Source: Undaria pinnatifida
Lineage: Eukaryota > Sar > Phaeophyceae > Laminariales > Alariaceae
Direction: 5' to 3'
Length of the DNA: 64,000 nt
Assembly (NCBI GenBank): GCA_012845835.1
Contig: JABAKD010000023.1
Location: 24,197,046-24,261,045, forward strand
The position numbers were made by a program, and so were the translations under genes. Under the pieces are notes generated by a model. That model was given only the letters and a program-made list of their open reading frames with translations, made no database searches and was not told the origin of the DNA. Every line of letters begins with the position of its first letter. Position 1 is the stretch's first letter. Shown in pieces: positions 1-9,041 of this stretch.

Positions 1-553
1 TCGTATTTGTTTTTCGCCTCACTTCTGCAGCCTTGCGCCCTACTGCTGTAGTGTAAGTCGCCCCGTGCGTGACTCGTGTGATCCTCGCATCATTTCCTTG
101 TCCTGCGTTGTCCGCCTGCCAGCGTGTGTGCCCTCCTTTGAGCGTATTATTTTGCGTGCTGTATGTACCGACGGTATGGCGAACGTTTATTCCTTTGCGA
201 AAACGCCCTGCTGCGAATTCACTGGCTTTGTTCCGCTTTTACCTGCTTTTTTTTTTACGTTTACTCGTAGGGCGTCCGTCTCTTTTCTGCTCTGTAATCG
301 CATCCTTTCGTCGTCCTTCCGGGTTAGCCTGCGTATACGTTTCTTCGGCACCATCACAGCCCTCTTTCGTGTCGTATCAAAGGCACGTTGAAATTAAAAC
401 ACTTGCCAACCCGCCTGAATACTACTGCTGTTGCTGTTTTTGTTTCTTCTTCAGGGGACTCATACTTGCTTTATTTCCCGCGTCCGTCTCGTTTTTGCTT
501 TGTTCTCGTGTCTGTCTCGTTTTTTGCTTTCCGTCCGTATACTTGATCCAAAG
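1..553. other. Pyrimidine-rich left edge, probable intron of the following gene
   Basis: The + strand is T/C-rich with several acceptor-like sites (for example TTCTGCAG near 24-31 and TTCTTCAG near 446-453) and donor-like GTAAG near 53. The open frames here are rich in Phe, Leu, Ser and Arg, as expected from pyrimidine-rich DNA, and I do not regard them as proteins. The stretch most likely holds intron and perhaps small exons belonging to the gene whose later exons begin near 554. The real 5' end of that gene lies outside the window. Confidence 0.4.
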
Positions 554-1600
554 AGTACGAGAACTTGCACGTACACTTCGAGGACTGCGCTGGCCGGAGG
601 GTCACGAACGCTTCCGGGGAGGAAGTTTTCACCAGCGGGACCTCGGCCACAGAAGACCTCATCGGAGTGAGCGACAATTGCCTGTGTCCAACTGCATCTT
701 TCACACGAGTATATTTATAAACGCCTGTGTTCTACATGATGTAACACATATTGCTCACAGCTGTTTTTTTTTTTAATTTTTCTAATATTATAAAAAATGA
801 AAATACACTCCATGGACCAGCTGTGAGATCGAAGATTTCGTCGAAACTCATCTTTGCAAGCTGTGTGTGATACTCCGATCGCGCGCATTACGAGTTGTGT
901 GTCCTCAGTATATAGGTCGGCGACTCCCCTTACAACTACAGTGTAGCTATCAGGGTCAACAGGATGATTTTAGTCAGTCTGTGCGCGGAAACTATAAAAC
1001 CCGTTTCTGAGGGGGACAAAATCTGACAGCTGTGAAGGGAAATGTATCCTTTTATCAAGTGAATTTTTCTAATATTGTATGCATCTTTCATACGAGTATA
1101 TTTATCGTTTGAGTCAACACATATTAGATGCATCTTTCATACGAGTATATATTACTGTTTATAACTTTCCCCTCCCTACGCATGATTTCACACAGGAACT
1201 CTGCATATGCTACGACCCAACGCACACGTTCGACCACCTCCGCGACGGGTGCACTGGCCAGATCGAGGACGGCCAGCTCGTGGTCAAGGGGTGGGCCAAC
1301 GCCGACATTCCGGAGCCGTTGCACCTGCGTTGCGCTAAGCGTCTCTGGGCGAAGAAGGTACGCAGTCATCGTAGATTTCCATCATGCCGCCTTCCGTCTG
1401 TTGTGTAGGTCTGGCTCTTTTCTTTATAACATATGACCACACTCCTTATTTTTCCTGCGTTGCGCTCTTCCCCATGTTCGTCTTGACAGCGCCAAGAGCT
1501 CGTGAACGAGAAGAAGTTCCTGCGCAAGACGGGAGCCTCCGCGGAAAGTGAGGCGAAGAACCCCTCTGCCTTGGTCCCCTCCGACTTCGCCGACTTTTGA
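554..1600 (+). CDS. Unrecognised host gene, last three exons (3' part)
   Basis: Three exon-like blocks join in frame. Block 1 runs about 554-666, with donor GTGAGC at 667. Block 2 is 1196-1357, after acceptor CACACAG and before donor GTACGC at 1358. Block 3 is 1490-1600, after acceptor TTGACAG and ending in TGA at 1598-1600. Both introns (529 and 132 nt) lie in phase 0, and the blocks are an exact number of codons. The joined C-terminal part has about 127 residues. It is rich in acidic and basic residues, with a Cys/Asp/His segment (ELCICYDPTHTFD), a Lys-rich stretch (AKKRQELVNEKKFLRK) and the final residues VPSDFADF. I recognise no domain family. The composition looks like a real soluble protein, unlike most open frames nearby. 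Intron 1 contains a dispersed repeat also found elsewhere in the window. The start and upstream exons are outside the window or unresolved before 554. Confidence 0.6.
801..1042 (+). repeat. Dispersed repeat family D, long copy inside an intron
   Basis: This block recurs almost unchanged at 55351-55588 in the same orientation. The first ~160 bp recur inverted and diverged at about 21770-21927 and 58705-58866, and a shorter piece at about 31925-32011. Read on the opposite strand, every copy carries a short frame beginning ATGAGTTT/CTCGACGAAAT (MSFDEIFDLTAG or MSLDEIFDFTA). The shared reading suggests fragments of one mobile family rather than chance. No terminal repeats or target duplications are clear. 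It sits inside the 529-nt intron of the preceding gene. Confidence 0.7.
1078..1151 (+). repeat. Short direct repeat, GCATCTTTCATACGAGTATAT
   Basis: Two copies of a 20-21 bp unit (GCATCTTTCATACGAGTATA) lie about 49 bp apart in the intron. A third, slightly different copy is near 693-716 (GCATCTTTCACACGAGTATA) just inside the same intron. This looks like a local minisatellite or duplication scar. Confidence 0.7.
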
Positions 1601-1644
1601 AGATCCAAAAGGTTAGTCGTTTACCATCTCATATTTGGCTTTCA

Positions 1645-1707
1645 TTAGCCCTGATACTGGCTTATTATATTAGCCCTGATACTGGCTTTTCATAGCCCTG
1701 ATTATTG
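1645..1707 (+). repeat. Triplicated AGCCCTGATACTGGCTT unit
   Basis: Three copies of an AGCCCTGATACTGGCTT-like unit follow the stop codon of the preceding gene. The third is truncated or diverged. They lie between that gene and the start of the Helitron-like coding region, so they may mark the 5' boundary of the mobile element or the host 3' UTR. Confidence 0.65.
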
Positions 1708-1756
1708 TCATTCTAACACCGAGTTTTGGTGACCCACTTTACGTTGCATCCCGCTT

Positions 1757-2914
1757 TTGATGCCAACCCACCTACCTGACCACTTACCTACTGATAACTT
1801 TGAAGTTCAAACTCAGTCACGCCATGAAGTTACGCCTGCTGTAACACGATCTAGAAGCGCGTGTGCTGTTACACAGGATGATCCCCATAGACCTGCTTCC
1901 AACTCTACTGAAACCTCTGAAAGCCAATCTCAGCCACGCCGCGCAGTTACGCCTGCTGTCACACGATCCGGATGTGCATGTCCTGTCAGACGAGCTTCTA
2001 CAAGCGCATGTGCTGTTACACGAGATAAACCCCATAGACCACCTTCCAACTCAACTGAACCCTCTGATAGCCAATCTCAGCAACGCCATGAAGTTACGCC
2101 TGCTGTCACACGATCCAGAAGTGCTTGTGCTGTAAGGCGAACTTCCAACACACATGATACCTCTGAACGCCACAGAAAAACTAACGTTGCAGCTAGACGA
2201 GCTTCCAAAGCTCGCCGCCGCCGCGCTGCACGTACGGCCATTCTCGCAGCTAGACGTTTACGTACCCAACCAACACGTCAAGCTGATGACGATTCAGCAA
2301 TAATTCGCGATCATTTTACACGCATGCGAGCTCCTCGCCACCCGACCCTTCCACCTCCTGCCTCCAACGCTCCTCTTATTTCCCCGAAAGGTATTCAAGA
2401 GTTCAACTCAATGACCCATATTCCAGACTCTAATATTTTCGAAAACACCGTTCTTACACACGAAGATAACTACGTTTGCCCGCACTGCGGCGCAATGTTG
2501 TGGAAAGAAGAACGAAAAAATAAATACAACTGTTGCAAAAACGGCGAATATGCGACACACCCTTTACGACCTATTCCTGCTGATGTATGGGATATATTTT
2601 ACTCTTCGGAATTCAGTCGCAATCAACGAAGGTATAACTCTCTGTTCTCTTTCATCGCCCTCGGGGCAGGCGGAATGGACAAAAGAACATGGACCAACCC
2701 ACCCCCTCCTTCAATGCTTACTATGCATGGCAAAGCGTACCATCGAATTTTCGACCTCCAAGAGCAGTACGAAAACCTAACCGTTGGCAACACTGCTCGC
2801 CTTTATATATATGACTCCGATTTTACTCAGCTTCTGTCATGTGCCTCATTTTCCCATCTCATGTTCTCAACGGCATTCCTCATGCTGCGAACGTTGTCTA
2901 TGACCCTTTTGTAG
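1757..2914 (+). pseudogene. Helitron protein N-terminal region (truncated)
   Basis: The frame has 385 codons. Residues about 20-130 hold three imperfect repeats built around VTPAVTRS and SACAV, followed by an Arg-rich stretch near 150-180. From residue 241 comes a zinc-binding pattern, CPHCGAMLWKEE then CC near 259-260. Next is a segment ending in YNSLFSFIALGAGGMD and then GNTARLYIYDSDF. This order (CxxCGALxWxxE, CC, YNSxLxFxxLGA, then hGxxYHRI and LYIYD) is what I know from the N-terminal part of Helitron Rep/helicase proteins, just before the Rep domain. After LYIYD the frame decays and the sequence continues in another frame into the OTU domain. The fragment therefore lacks Rep and helicase. 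A single long frame with repeats suggests relatively recent loss. The first Met is used as start by default; no promoter was identified. Confidence 0.7.
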
Positions 2915-3480
2915 AAGCTGCTACTAGAATTGTTCGCCAAATTCCACCCTTACCCCCCTTTTTACCCCCTTCGTCTTTTCATCCACCATCATTACCGCCT
3001 ACGCCTTCATGGTCTATTTGCCACGAAATTGGTGACGGATCTTGCGGATTTCGTGCTCTCGCACGTGCTCTTCTTGGTGACGCTAACCTTCACTCCCAGA
3101 TTCGACAAGAAATTGTTCAGTACCTCGATGCTAACCGTCACATTCATCCATTTCAAGCAGCAATTACATCTGGCATTGGCATTGAAAACTTGCCCTTTCT
3201 CGGTGAGCCCCCATGTCTTTACCAATCGTACGACCACTACCTTGAGCTCATGTCCAATCCTGCAACCTACATGGGACACCCTGAGATAATCGCTGCTCAG
3301 CTAAAGTACGGCAGGACAGTGCACGTTTCTTTCGCTGGATCGCCCCTGCCCATCGTGCCAATTGCCTACACCGACACCATCCACCTACTCTTCAACCCGA
3401 TATCCAAACATTACGACTCGCTAACTATTACCTTCCCACCATCCGTTGCACTCACCAATCCTCTTCCAACAGGTGCCTAA
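2839..3480 (+). CDS. OTU-family cysteine protease domain of the Helitron-like element
   Basis: This 213-codon frame overlaps the end of the Helitron N-terminal frame by 76 nt in a different phase. It contains a complete-looking OTU (ovarian tumour) domain. The nucleophile motif GDGSCGFRALA has Asp66 and Cys69; the middle segment has YDHYLELM and GHPEIIAAQL; and the catalytic His lies in KHYDSL at residues 190-195. OTU domains hydrolyse ubiquitin or polyubiquitin linkages, and several transposon and viral proteins carry them. Residues about 35-57 are a Pro-rich linker. The 20-25 residues after the start (HAANVVYDPFVEAA) resemble linker sequence between the Helitron N-terminal region and downstream domains, so the natural protein was probably one fused polyprotein now broken by a frameshift or deletion. 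All key catalytic residues are present, so the domain could be functional if expressed. The Met at 2839 may not be a real start. Confidence 0.8.
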   Translation: MCLIFPSHVLNGIPHAANVVYDPFVEAATRIVRQIPPLPPFLPPSSFHPPSLPPTPSWSICHEIGDGSCGFRALARALLGDANLHSQIRQEIVQYLDANRHIHPFQAAITSGIGIENLPFLGEPPCLYQSYDHYLELMSNPATYMGHPEIIAAQLKYGRTVHVSFAGSPLPIVPIAYTDTIHLLFNPISKHYDSLTITFPPSVALTNPLPTGA

Positions 3481-4146
3481 GTGCTCCCTACATCGGTGTC
3501 CTCCCAACATGTGCTCGCTACTTCGGTGTGCTAGCGACATGACTTCTCTCTCTACCCTTCGCCTTCCACACTCGGCCCTGTAGCTGGCGATTACTTTTGT
3601 AATCCAGTCTTCATTTACATGGGCGTGCTTCCTACACGACACCCCGCCCTTTCCTTCGCCCTCCGCGCTCGGGCGTATCGACCTTGAGGATTGCCTTCAG
3701 CATCCTTATATATGTACATCGTTATTAGTGGTTGGCGGTGTCAGTGTTCCACTTCGTGTGTTTACACCGTCGTCTTTGTTGCGTAGAGTTTGACTCCTTC
3801 CTCCTCGACATTTTAGGTTTATTGTCTTCACTTCCTTTGTGTTCAGTACTCATGTTTCCGTAAGTAGCCCTTTCATTTTTTTGTGGTGCAGTCCGGTTTG
3901 ACCTGTTTTTGCCCGCTGCCGCTTGGCTTAGTTCTGTTGTGTTACGCGGTTGGAAATAGTGTTTCATTCATGCCGTCGTGCACATTGTGTTATTTATCGG
4001 ATGTACAGCTGTTCTTGCTGTCGTGCTAGTTGTGCGTTTTTCTCTGGAACCCTTCCCATCCAGTTGTTCTTTGCTCCGTTGCTCGTCGCATCCTTCGTCA
4101 TCGGTTGTCGCCTTGACACATTTGCTTCCTTCCCTCCGTTATACTC
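3481..4146. other. Non-coding part of the Helitron-like element
   Basis: No protein-like frame is seen here. Short internal repetitions occur (for example CTACATCGGTGT and CTACTTCGGTGT just after the OTU stop). The sequence is T/C-rich on the + strand, like the left edge of the window. The Rep and helicase domains would be expected after the N-terminal region, and no trace of them is visible. Confidence 0.5.
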
Positions 4147-4700
4147 CAAGCGTAGCCAGTTGTCATTAGTGTGGGCTGGATGATATGCTTTTCGTCCATC
4201 CAATACAGCTTTTCTTGCTGTCTTCCTCGTTGTACCTTTTTTAGTACAACCCTTTACGTGCAGTTTTACGTTGCTCCGTACCTTTTCACACCCATCAAAC
4301 TCGGTTGCGGCCCTGTCGTCTTCCCCCCCTTCCGTGGATTTTAGTCCGAGTCCGACCGGTTCGTTTGATGGTGTTGTGTCTAGTGGTTCTTACAATCAGC
4401 TTTTCATGCTTGCGTCCTAGTTGTGCGTTTTCTGCCTCCCTAGGTTCTAGTCTAGCAAGTTGTCATTAGTCTAGCAAGTTCTCATTAGGGTCGTTGAACA
4501 TTTTAGTCTAAGTCTAGCCAGTTGTCTTTAGTGTCGCTTCAACGTTCTTGCCTCGGGTGCTTGCGTTGCTCCGAAGCTCTGGACGTTCATCTAAGTTTTG
4601 CCAGTTGTCATTAGTGTGGCTTGAAGATTTTAGTTTCTAGACAGTTGTCATTAGTGTGGGTTGAACGTTGTTGTCTCAGGTGTTTCAAAACACACAGCTT
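4147..4700 (+). repeat. Degenerate tandem repeats around AGTTGTCATTAGTGTGG
   Basis: At least five copies of a core CAGTTGTCATTAGTGTGG-like sequence occur near 4157, 4457, 4517, 4600 and 4637. Several are preceded by AGTCTAGC and followed by TTGAACGTT or a variant. A second repeated theme, ACAGCTTTTCTTGCTGTC then TAGTTGTGCGTTTT, appears near 4010, 4203, 4397 and 4695. Spacing varies, so this is an eroded minisatellite in the non-coding tail of the Helitron-like element. Confidence 0.65.
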
Positions 4701-5244
4701 TTCTTCATGCTGTCGCGCAAGCTTTGCGTTCCCGGTAATGCTTTCCATTCCGTTGTTCAGTTTTGCCAGCTTGCCGTGATTTCAGTTTCATCCTTCAAGT
4801 TGTGCCCCCCCCTTGCATGATTTTTTTTTGCTGGAGCATTCTGCTTGCGTCATTCCTTCTTTGCGATGCCTTCCGCATTTCTCTCTTCGTGCGGTTTCAA
4901 GGGGGCTCTCCTTCACCTTAATGCAATAAATATTCATTCCCAAATTCTTCTCCCTTCACTGGGTTCCATTATTTGCCAATCGCTTCCTTCTCGGTGATGC
5001 CTTCCTCAAACGCTCATCACCTCATTGTCATGCGTGCCTTAGATTTTCAGTTCCGTACATTTGACGACCGGCGCCGGGCGGGCATTTTGTCGGCGCCAAC
5101 CGCTGCCGTCGTTGCGGGGGCACGCCTCAGCTATTTATTGCTTTGTTTATGATACGCACCATACGTAGTATATGAACTAACAAACTCCGTCTAACTCTTG
5201 GCATTACTTCTTACCCTCTTAATATTTACTATCCTGCGCTGCGA
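4700..5244. other. Gene-free stretch before the hairpin
   Basis: No supported ORF is seen. The stretch contains short T and C homopolymers and a GC-rich patch near 5066-5125 (GGCGCCGGGCGGGC), followed by AT-rich sequence. It probably belongs to the 3' non-coding part of the Helitron-like element. Confidence 0.4.
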
Positions 5245-5267
5245 CCGGCGGCCGTCCAGGCCGCCGG
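5245..5267. other. Perfect GC hairpin, likely Helitron/Helentron 3'-terminal stem-loop
   Basis: CCGGCGGCC (5245-5253) and GGCCGCCGG (5259-5267) form a perfect 9-bp stem with loop GTCCA. It is followed by CGTAGCCCCTTG and then the AAT microsatellite. A hairpin 10-15 nt from the 3' end is the hallmark of Helitron-type termini, so I read this as the element end. A host transcription role cannot be excluded. Confidence 0.6.
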
Positions 5268-5280
5268 CGTAGCCCCTTGT

Positions 5281-6229
<949 letters not shown>

Positions 6230-6737
6230 GTAAATTTCCAGATCATGACACACCGACTAGTTCTGTGTTCATTAGGAGACACGTCTCTCCTCGTAGCGTT
6301 TTGGTCGGAGTTTACGCGTATGGTGCGTCGCTCAACTCTTGCGACTGATGTTGGTGTCTGCTACTGCTGTGGGTACCTGCTGTGAACCTTCCTATGTTTG
6401 ATCTTTGCCTGATTTCTGCGTGTCTTCGGCTTTGTACGCTCCATTCTGCCGGTTAAATCACTTGGCACGCTCTGTACAAGTAGTCACCGAATAGGGTTCA
6501 CAACCGACTTCATTTCTTGTCGACTGATATCTTGGGTCGACCACACTTAGGACGCTGACATCCCCCTCGAGCACGTTTGGCGCCCGACGTATTGTCAGTG
6601 ACAAGTGTCAGTTACGCATAAAATGATGGGCCGAGCAAGGGGCGCCAGCTACCCTTTGGATTTCGGAATAAAGACTGACCGCGGCACAGAAATTTGACGG
6701 TTTCAAAAAACAAGTAGGCTCTGAGTTATTTTGGAAA

Positions 6738-6950
6738 TTACACGTCAAAATGTACCACGGGCCCTACAAGGAGCCTCACGAGACTATGTGGTGGCGACCC
6801 AATGGGCCTGAGACACTCTTCGTATTGGTGCGCGTGGGCCGTGTTAGGCGGAGACATGTCAGGCATCTCTTTCAAGCGTTTCGCGGTGCTTCTTTGCGTG
6901 CTTCGGAGGTCGTCGCTTAAACCGTAAATTGTTGTTGCAGTGCTATCCAT
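6738..6950 (-). CDS. Small ORF of element A, conserved between copies
   Basis: A 70-codon frame starts MDSTATTIYGLSDDLRST and has an equal-length partner in copy 2 (41135-41347) differing at a handful of residues. The opposite strand is also open over much of this interval, beginning MYHGPYKEPHET in both copies, so the coding strand is uncertain. No domain is recognised. Preservation of length in both copies argues weakly for coding origin. Confidence 0.25.
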   Translation of the reverse strand: MDSTATTIYGLSDDLRSTQRSTAKRLKEMPDMSPPNTAHAHQYEECLRPIGSPPHSLVRLLVGPVVHFDV

Positions 6951-7637
6951 AACATAGCCTGTACCGGCCGCTTGAACTGTCCGCTAGCTAATTCGCAATT
7001 ATTTATTTGTCGGTAGCCGCCAACTATCCGGCCCGTAGTCAGTGTTCAGGTCAACGCCCAAAATCACTCGTCACGAAAGGTGAGTGCTTCGTGCTGGGTA
7101 TGCAGCGAGCCCTACCTCCACCCGATTTTGAAGACGGTTTCAATCACAGCACCCAAAGCTCTGAAGCCTGCCGCACCCACTGTACTTGCGAAGAATTTAA
7201 AATAAAAACAACGCCGGGTGAATGTTGGCACGCGCTCTATAAGAAGGAGATCCTTCCAAGAATAAGTCGCCCTCAACCCCGACGGTTCCTCGTACCGTTG
7301 CTAAGGCAAGTTATTTCCCTTACAAGACGTGACGAGGTTTTTTTATCGTAGTTGTGGACTGTCCACGTGAAAGCCCCACCTAACCGTCAAACAGCCTCCG
7401 TTCCCGCTCCTGACGCTGTTGACGATAGCAACGAGCCACATCACGGGCGTGACCCATGCTTTCCACTGAATCTACGTGGTAATCGTTTGCCCTACATGTG
7501 TGCGTCATTGATGGTGTGCCCGTCTCATTTCGTGGCACTGGTACCGCCTTGCTACATCATATTTCCTTCTGCCAATATTTTTCGGACACGTCCTCTTCTG
7601 TGTTTAGGAAACGCAAAACTACAGTGGCGGAGGTACG

Positions 7638-8192
7638 ATGACGGGGGAGGCCTCGACTAAGCCAAGTTGGCTCGGGGACGTTTCCGCGGTTCTGACAAAC
7701 TACTCTCCCGAGCTTGTTTCAAGATCCGTGTTAGTTGGTACGCTGAAGGCCATGCTTGCAAATGAAGCCATAACAACGGCCATCCACCCACCCCGACGTT
7801 CGTGCGCCGCACCTTTATACCTTGGGATTAGAGGCACTGGCGCGCGTGTCATTTGACGGGTATGGTACATCTGCAACCCGCGGTCATGTCGAACTGTCCA
7901 TGACGTGCACCACATTCCGGAAGAGAAATCAAGATCGGGGATGCACCGGAGGCAACACGGCCTTAGCACGCCAAACACGCCCGACGATAACAACACAACC
8001 CACGCACCCCACGCCTACCAACTTCAACCCACGACCCATAACGTTGTATATCTGCAAGGAACGTGTGGTGACCTCCACGCGCCGAAACATAGCGACGTAG
8101 GCGTCGTGGCGATCTCGTTGTGGAGAAATGGCACGTTGATTCCACTGTTTCTTCCAGATTTTCTGCGCGGGCGAAGGTTCGACATCATGTAA
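7638..8192 (+). pseudogene. Decayed protein-coding frame of element A (unidentified)
   Basis: One reading frame runs from MTGEASTKPSWLGDVSAVL to FLRGRRFDIM with a single stop (TGA at 7854). It includes protein-like parts: NYSPELVSRSVLVGTL, then THNVVYLQGTCGDLHAP and DVGVVAISLWRNGTLIPLF. Copy 2 (42048-42548) has the same frame with different lesions: a shift around 42170-42250 and an early stop at 42546. Independent damage in the two copies suggests that both descend from an intact gene. The fold and function are not recognised. It lies directly upstream of the KDZ-like fragment. Confidence 0.4.
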
Positions 8193-8292
8193 TTCGTACC
8201 TACGGTTTAGCAGGAAGAATGGATATTGCCAAGTAGCCGTTCAGCAGGCGGCCCAAGAAGTCGTTCGCGTTCAGCCATGTAGTTAACGTCGC

Positions 8293-8535
8293 ATGCCATT
8301 GGAGTCACCTGTTGGTGATCGCACCATGAAAGCGTTCCAACCTCTTGCATGGAATATTTGCACTACTGACACGTTCTCTCCCTTGCCCTTGCTGCCGCTG
8401 CAACGGACGTCCTGGTCGCTTACCCACCCGACCGTGATGCTGGAAATGCCGCCATCCCACACAGAGACAAGCCCTACGAAGCGCGACAACTCCGGCTGTT
8501 TTTTTCTACCCATCACAGGCACGGAAACTTCATAG
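8293..8535 (+). CDS. 80-codon ORF of element A, same length in both copies
   Basis: The frame starts MPLESPVGDRTM and ends FFLPITGTETS. The partner in copy 2 (42703-42945) has identical length and about ten residue changes. The antisense frame is equally open and conserved (MPVMGRKKQPEL...), so strand and coding status are unresolved. Pro, Thr and Ser are abundant. No domain is recognised. It sits between the decayed frame ending at 8192 and the KDZ-like fragment, whose start touches its stop. Confidence 0.25.
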   Translation: MPLESPVGDRTMKAFQPLAWNICTTDTFSPLPLLPLQRTSWSLTHPTVMLEMPPSHTETSPTKRDNSGCFFLPITGTETS

Positions 8536-9041
8536 TGACTCTAAACTGCGGCACCATCGCCGGGTCGGGTCCGGGTTGGGAACACGAGGGGATGGAGGTC
8601 GTGGAGGTCGTGGCCGGTTGCCTGGACTCCATCTGGAAAGACCCCGCCAGCCGGCCGGGATTGATCTTCTACGACAAGGGCTGTGCTCTACGGCGCTACC
8701 TCTTGAATCATCCCGACGACTCCTGGCTGGGACCTCGTCACCTTGTGGACAGAAAAAATGGTCCTATCCCGATTCAGACAAGCCCTTCGTGGTCGGTAAA
8801 TCTTGCCGCGCGTTGGTCATCATTACTTCGCAAGGTATGGGGATGGGTCCGACGTGTTCGACGTTCCGTGCGTGGAAACGACGAAGGTCTTGTTCACATT
8901 GCGCTTCGACCCCACATTAACGACGATTTAAGTTGGCTTAGACGTGTGCTCAACTATCGAAGGGCTCGGAGTAGACATATATGTTGGTGTCCTCAATACG
9001 AGCAGTCCTCAATACGAGCATGCCACTATTGGCGAGAATAA
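8535..9041 (+). pseudogene. Possible KDZ-type transposase fragment in element A
   Basis: Within this frame, codons covering 8590-8760 read VVAGCLDSIW, then GLIFYDKGCALRRYLLNHP and HLVDR. Copy 2 keeps the same motif in a shifted frame (43055-43165). The pattern Y-D-x-G-C-x-L-R-R followed about 25 residues later by x-L-V-D-R resembles the core of Kyakuja-Dileera-Zisupton transposases (YDxxC then VDRFH). This is recognition by eye of a short motif, not a domain match. Beyond 8760 the frame continues as Arg-rich sequence that looks out of phase. The fragment is too short and broken to be active. It is the only hint of a transposase in element A. Confidence 0.3.

Larger units (their letters stand above)
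1757..5280 (+). mobile_element. Defective Helitron/Helentron-like element with OTU domain
   Basis: The element is defined by its content. An N-terminal Helitron-type region (1757-2914) and an OTU cysteine-protease domain (2839-3480) are followed by 1.8 kb without a long ORF and by a GC-rich hairpin at 5245-5267, about 13 bp before the AAT microsatellite. OTU domains are known in some Helitron and Helentron proteins, and Helentron 3' ends typically carry a hairpin near the terminus. The Rep (HUH) nuclease and helicase expected in an autonomous element are absent, so this copy cannot move by itself. The 5' terminus is not determined; 1757 is only the first coding base. The right boundary at about 5280 is inferred from the hairpin and the abrupt change to AAT repeats. 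Confidence 0.6.
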
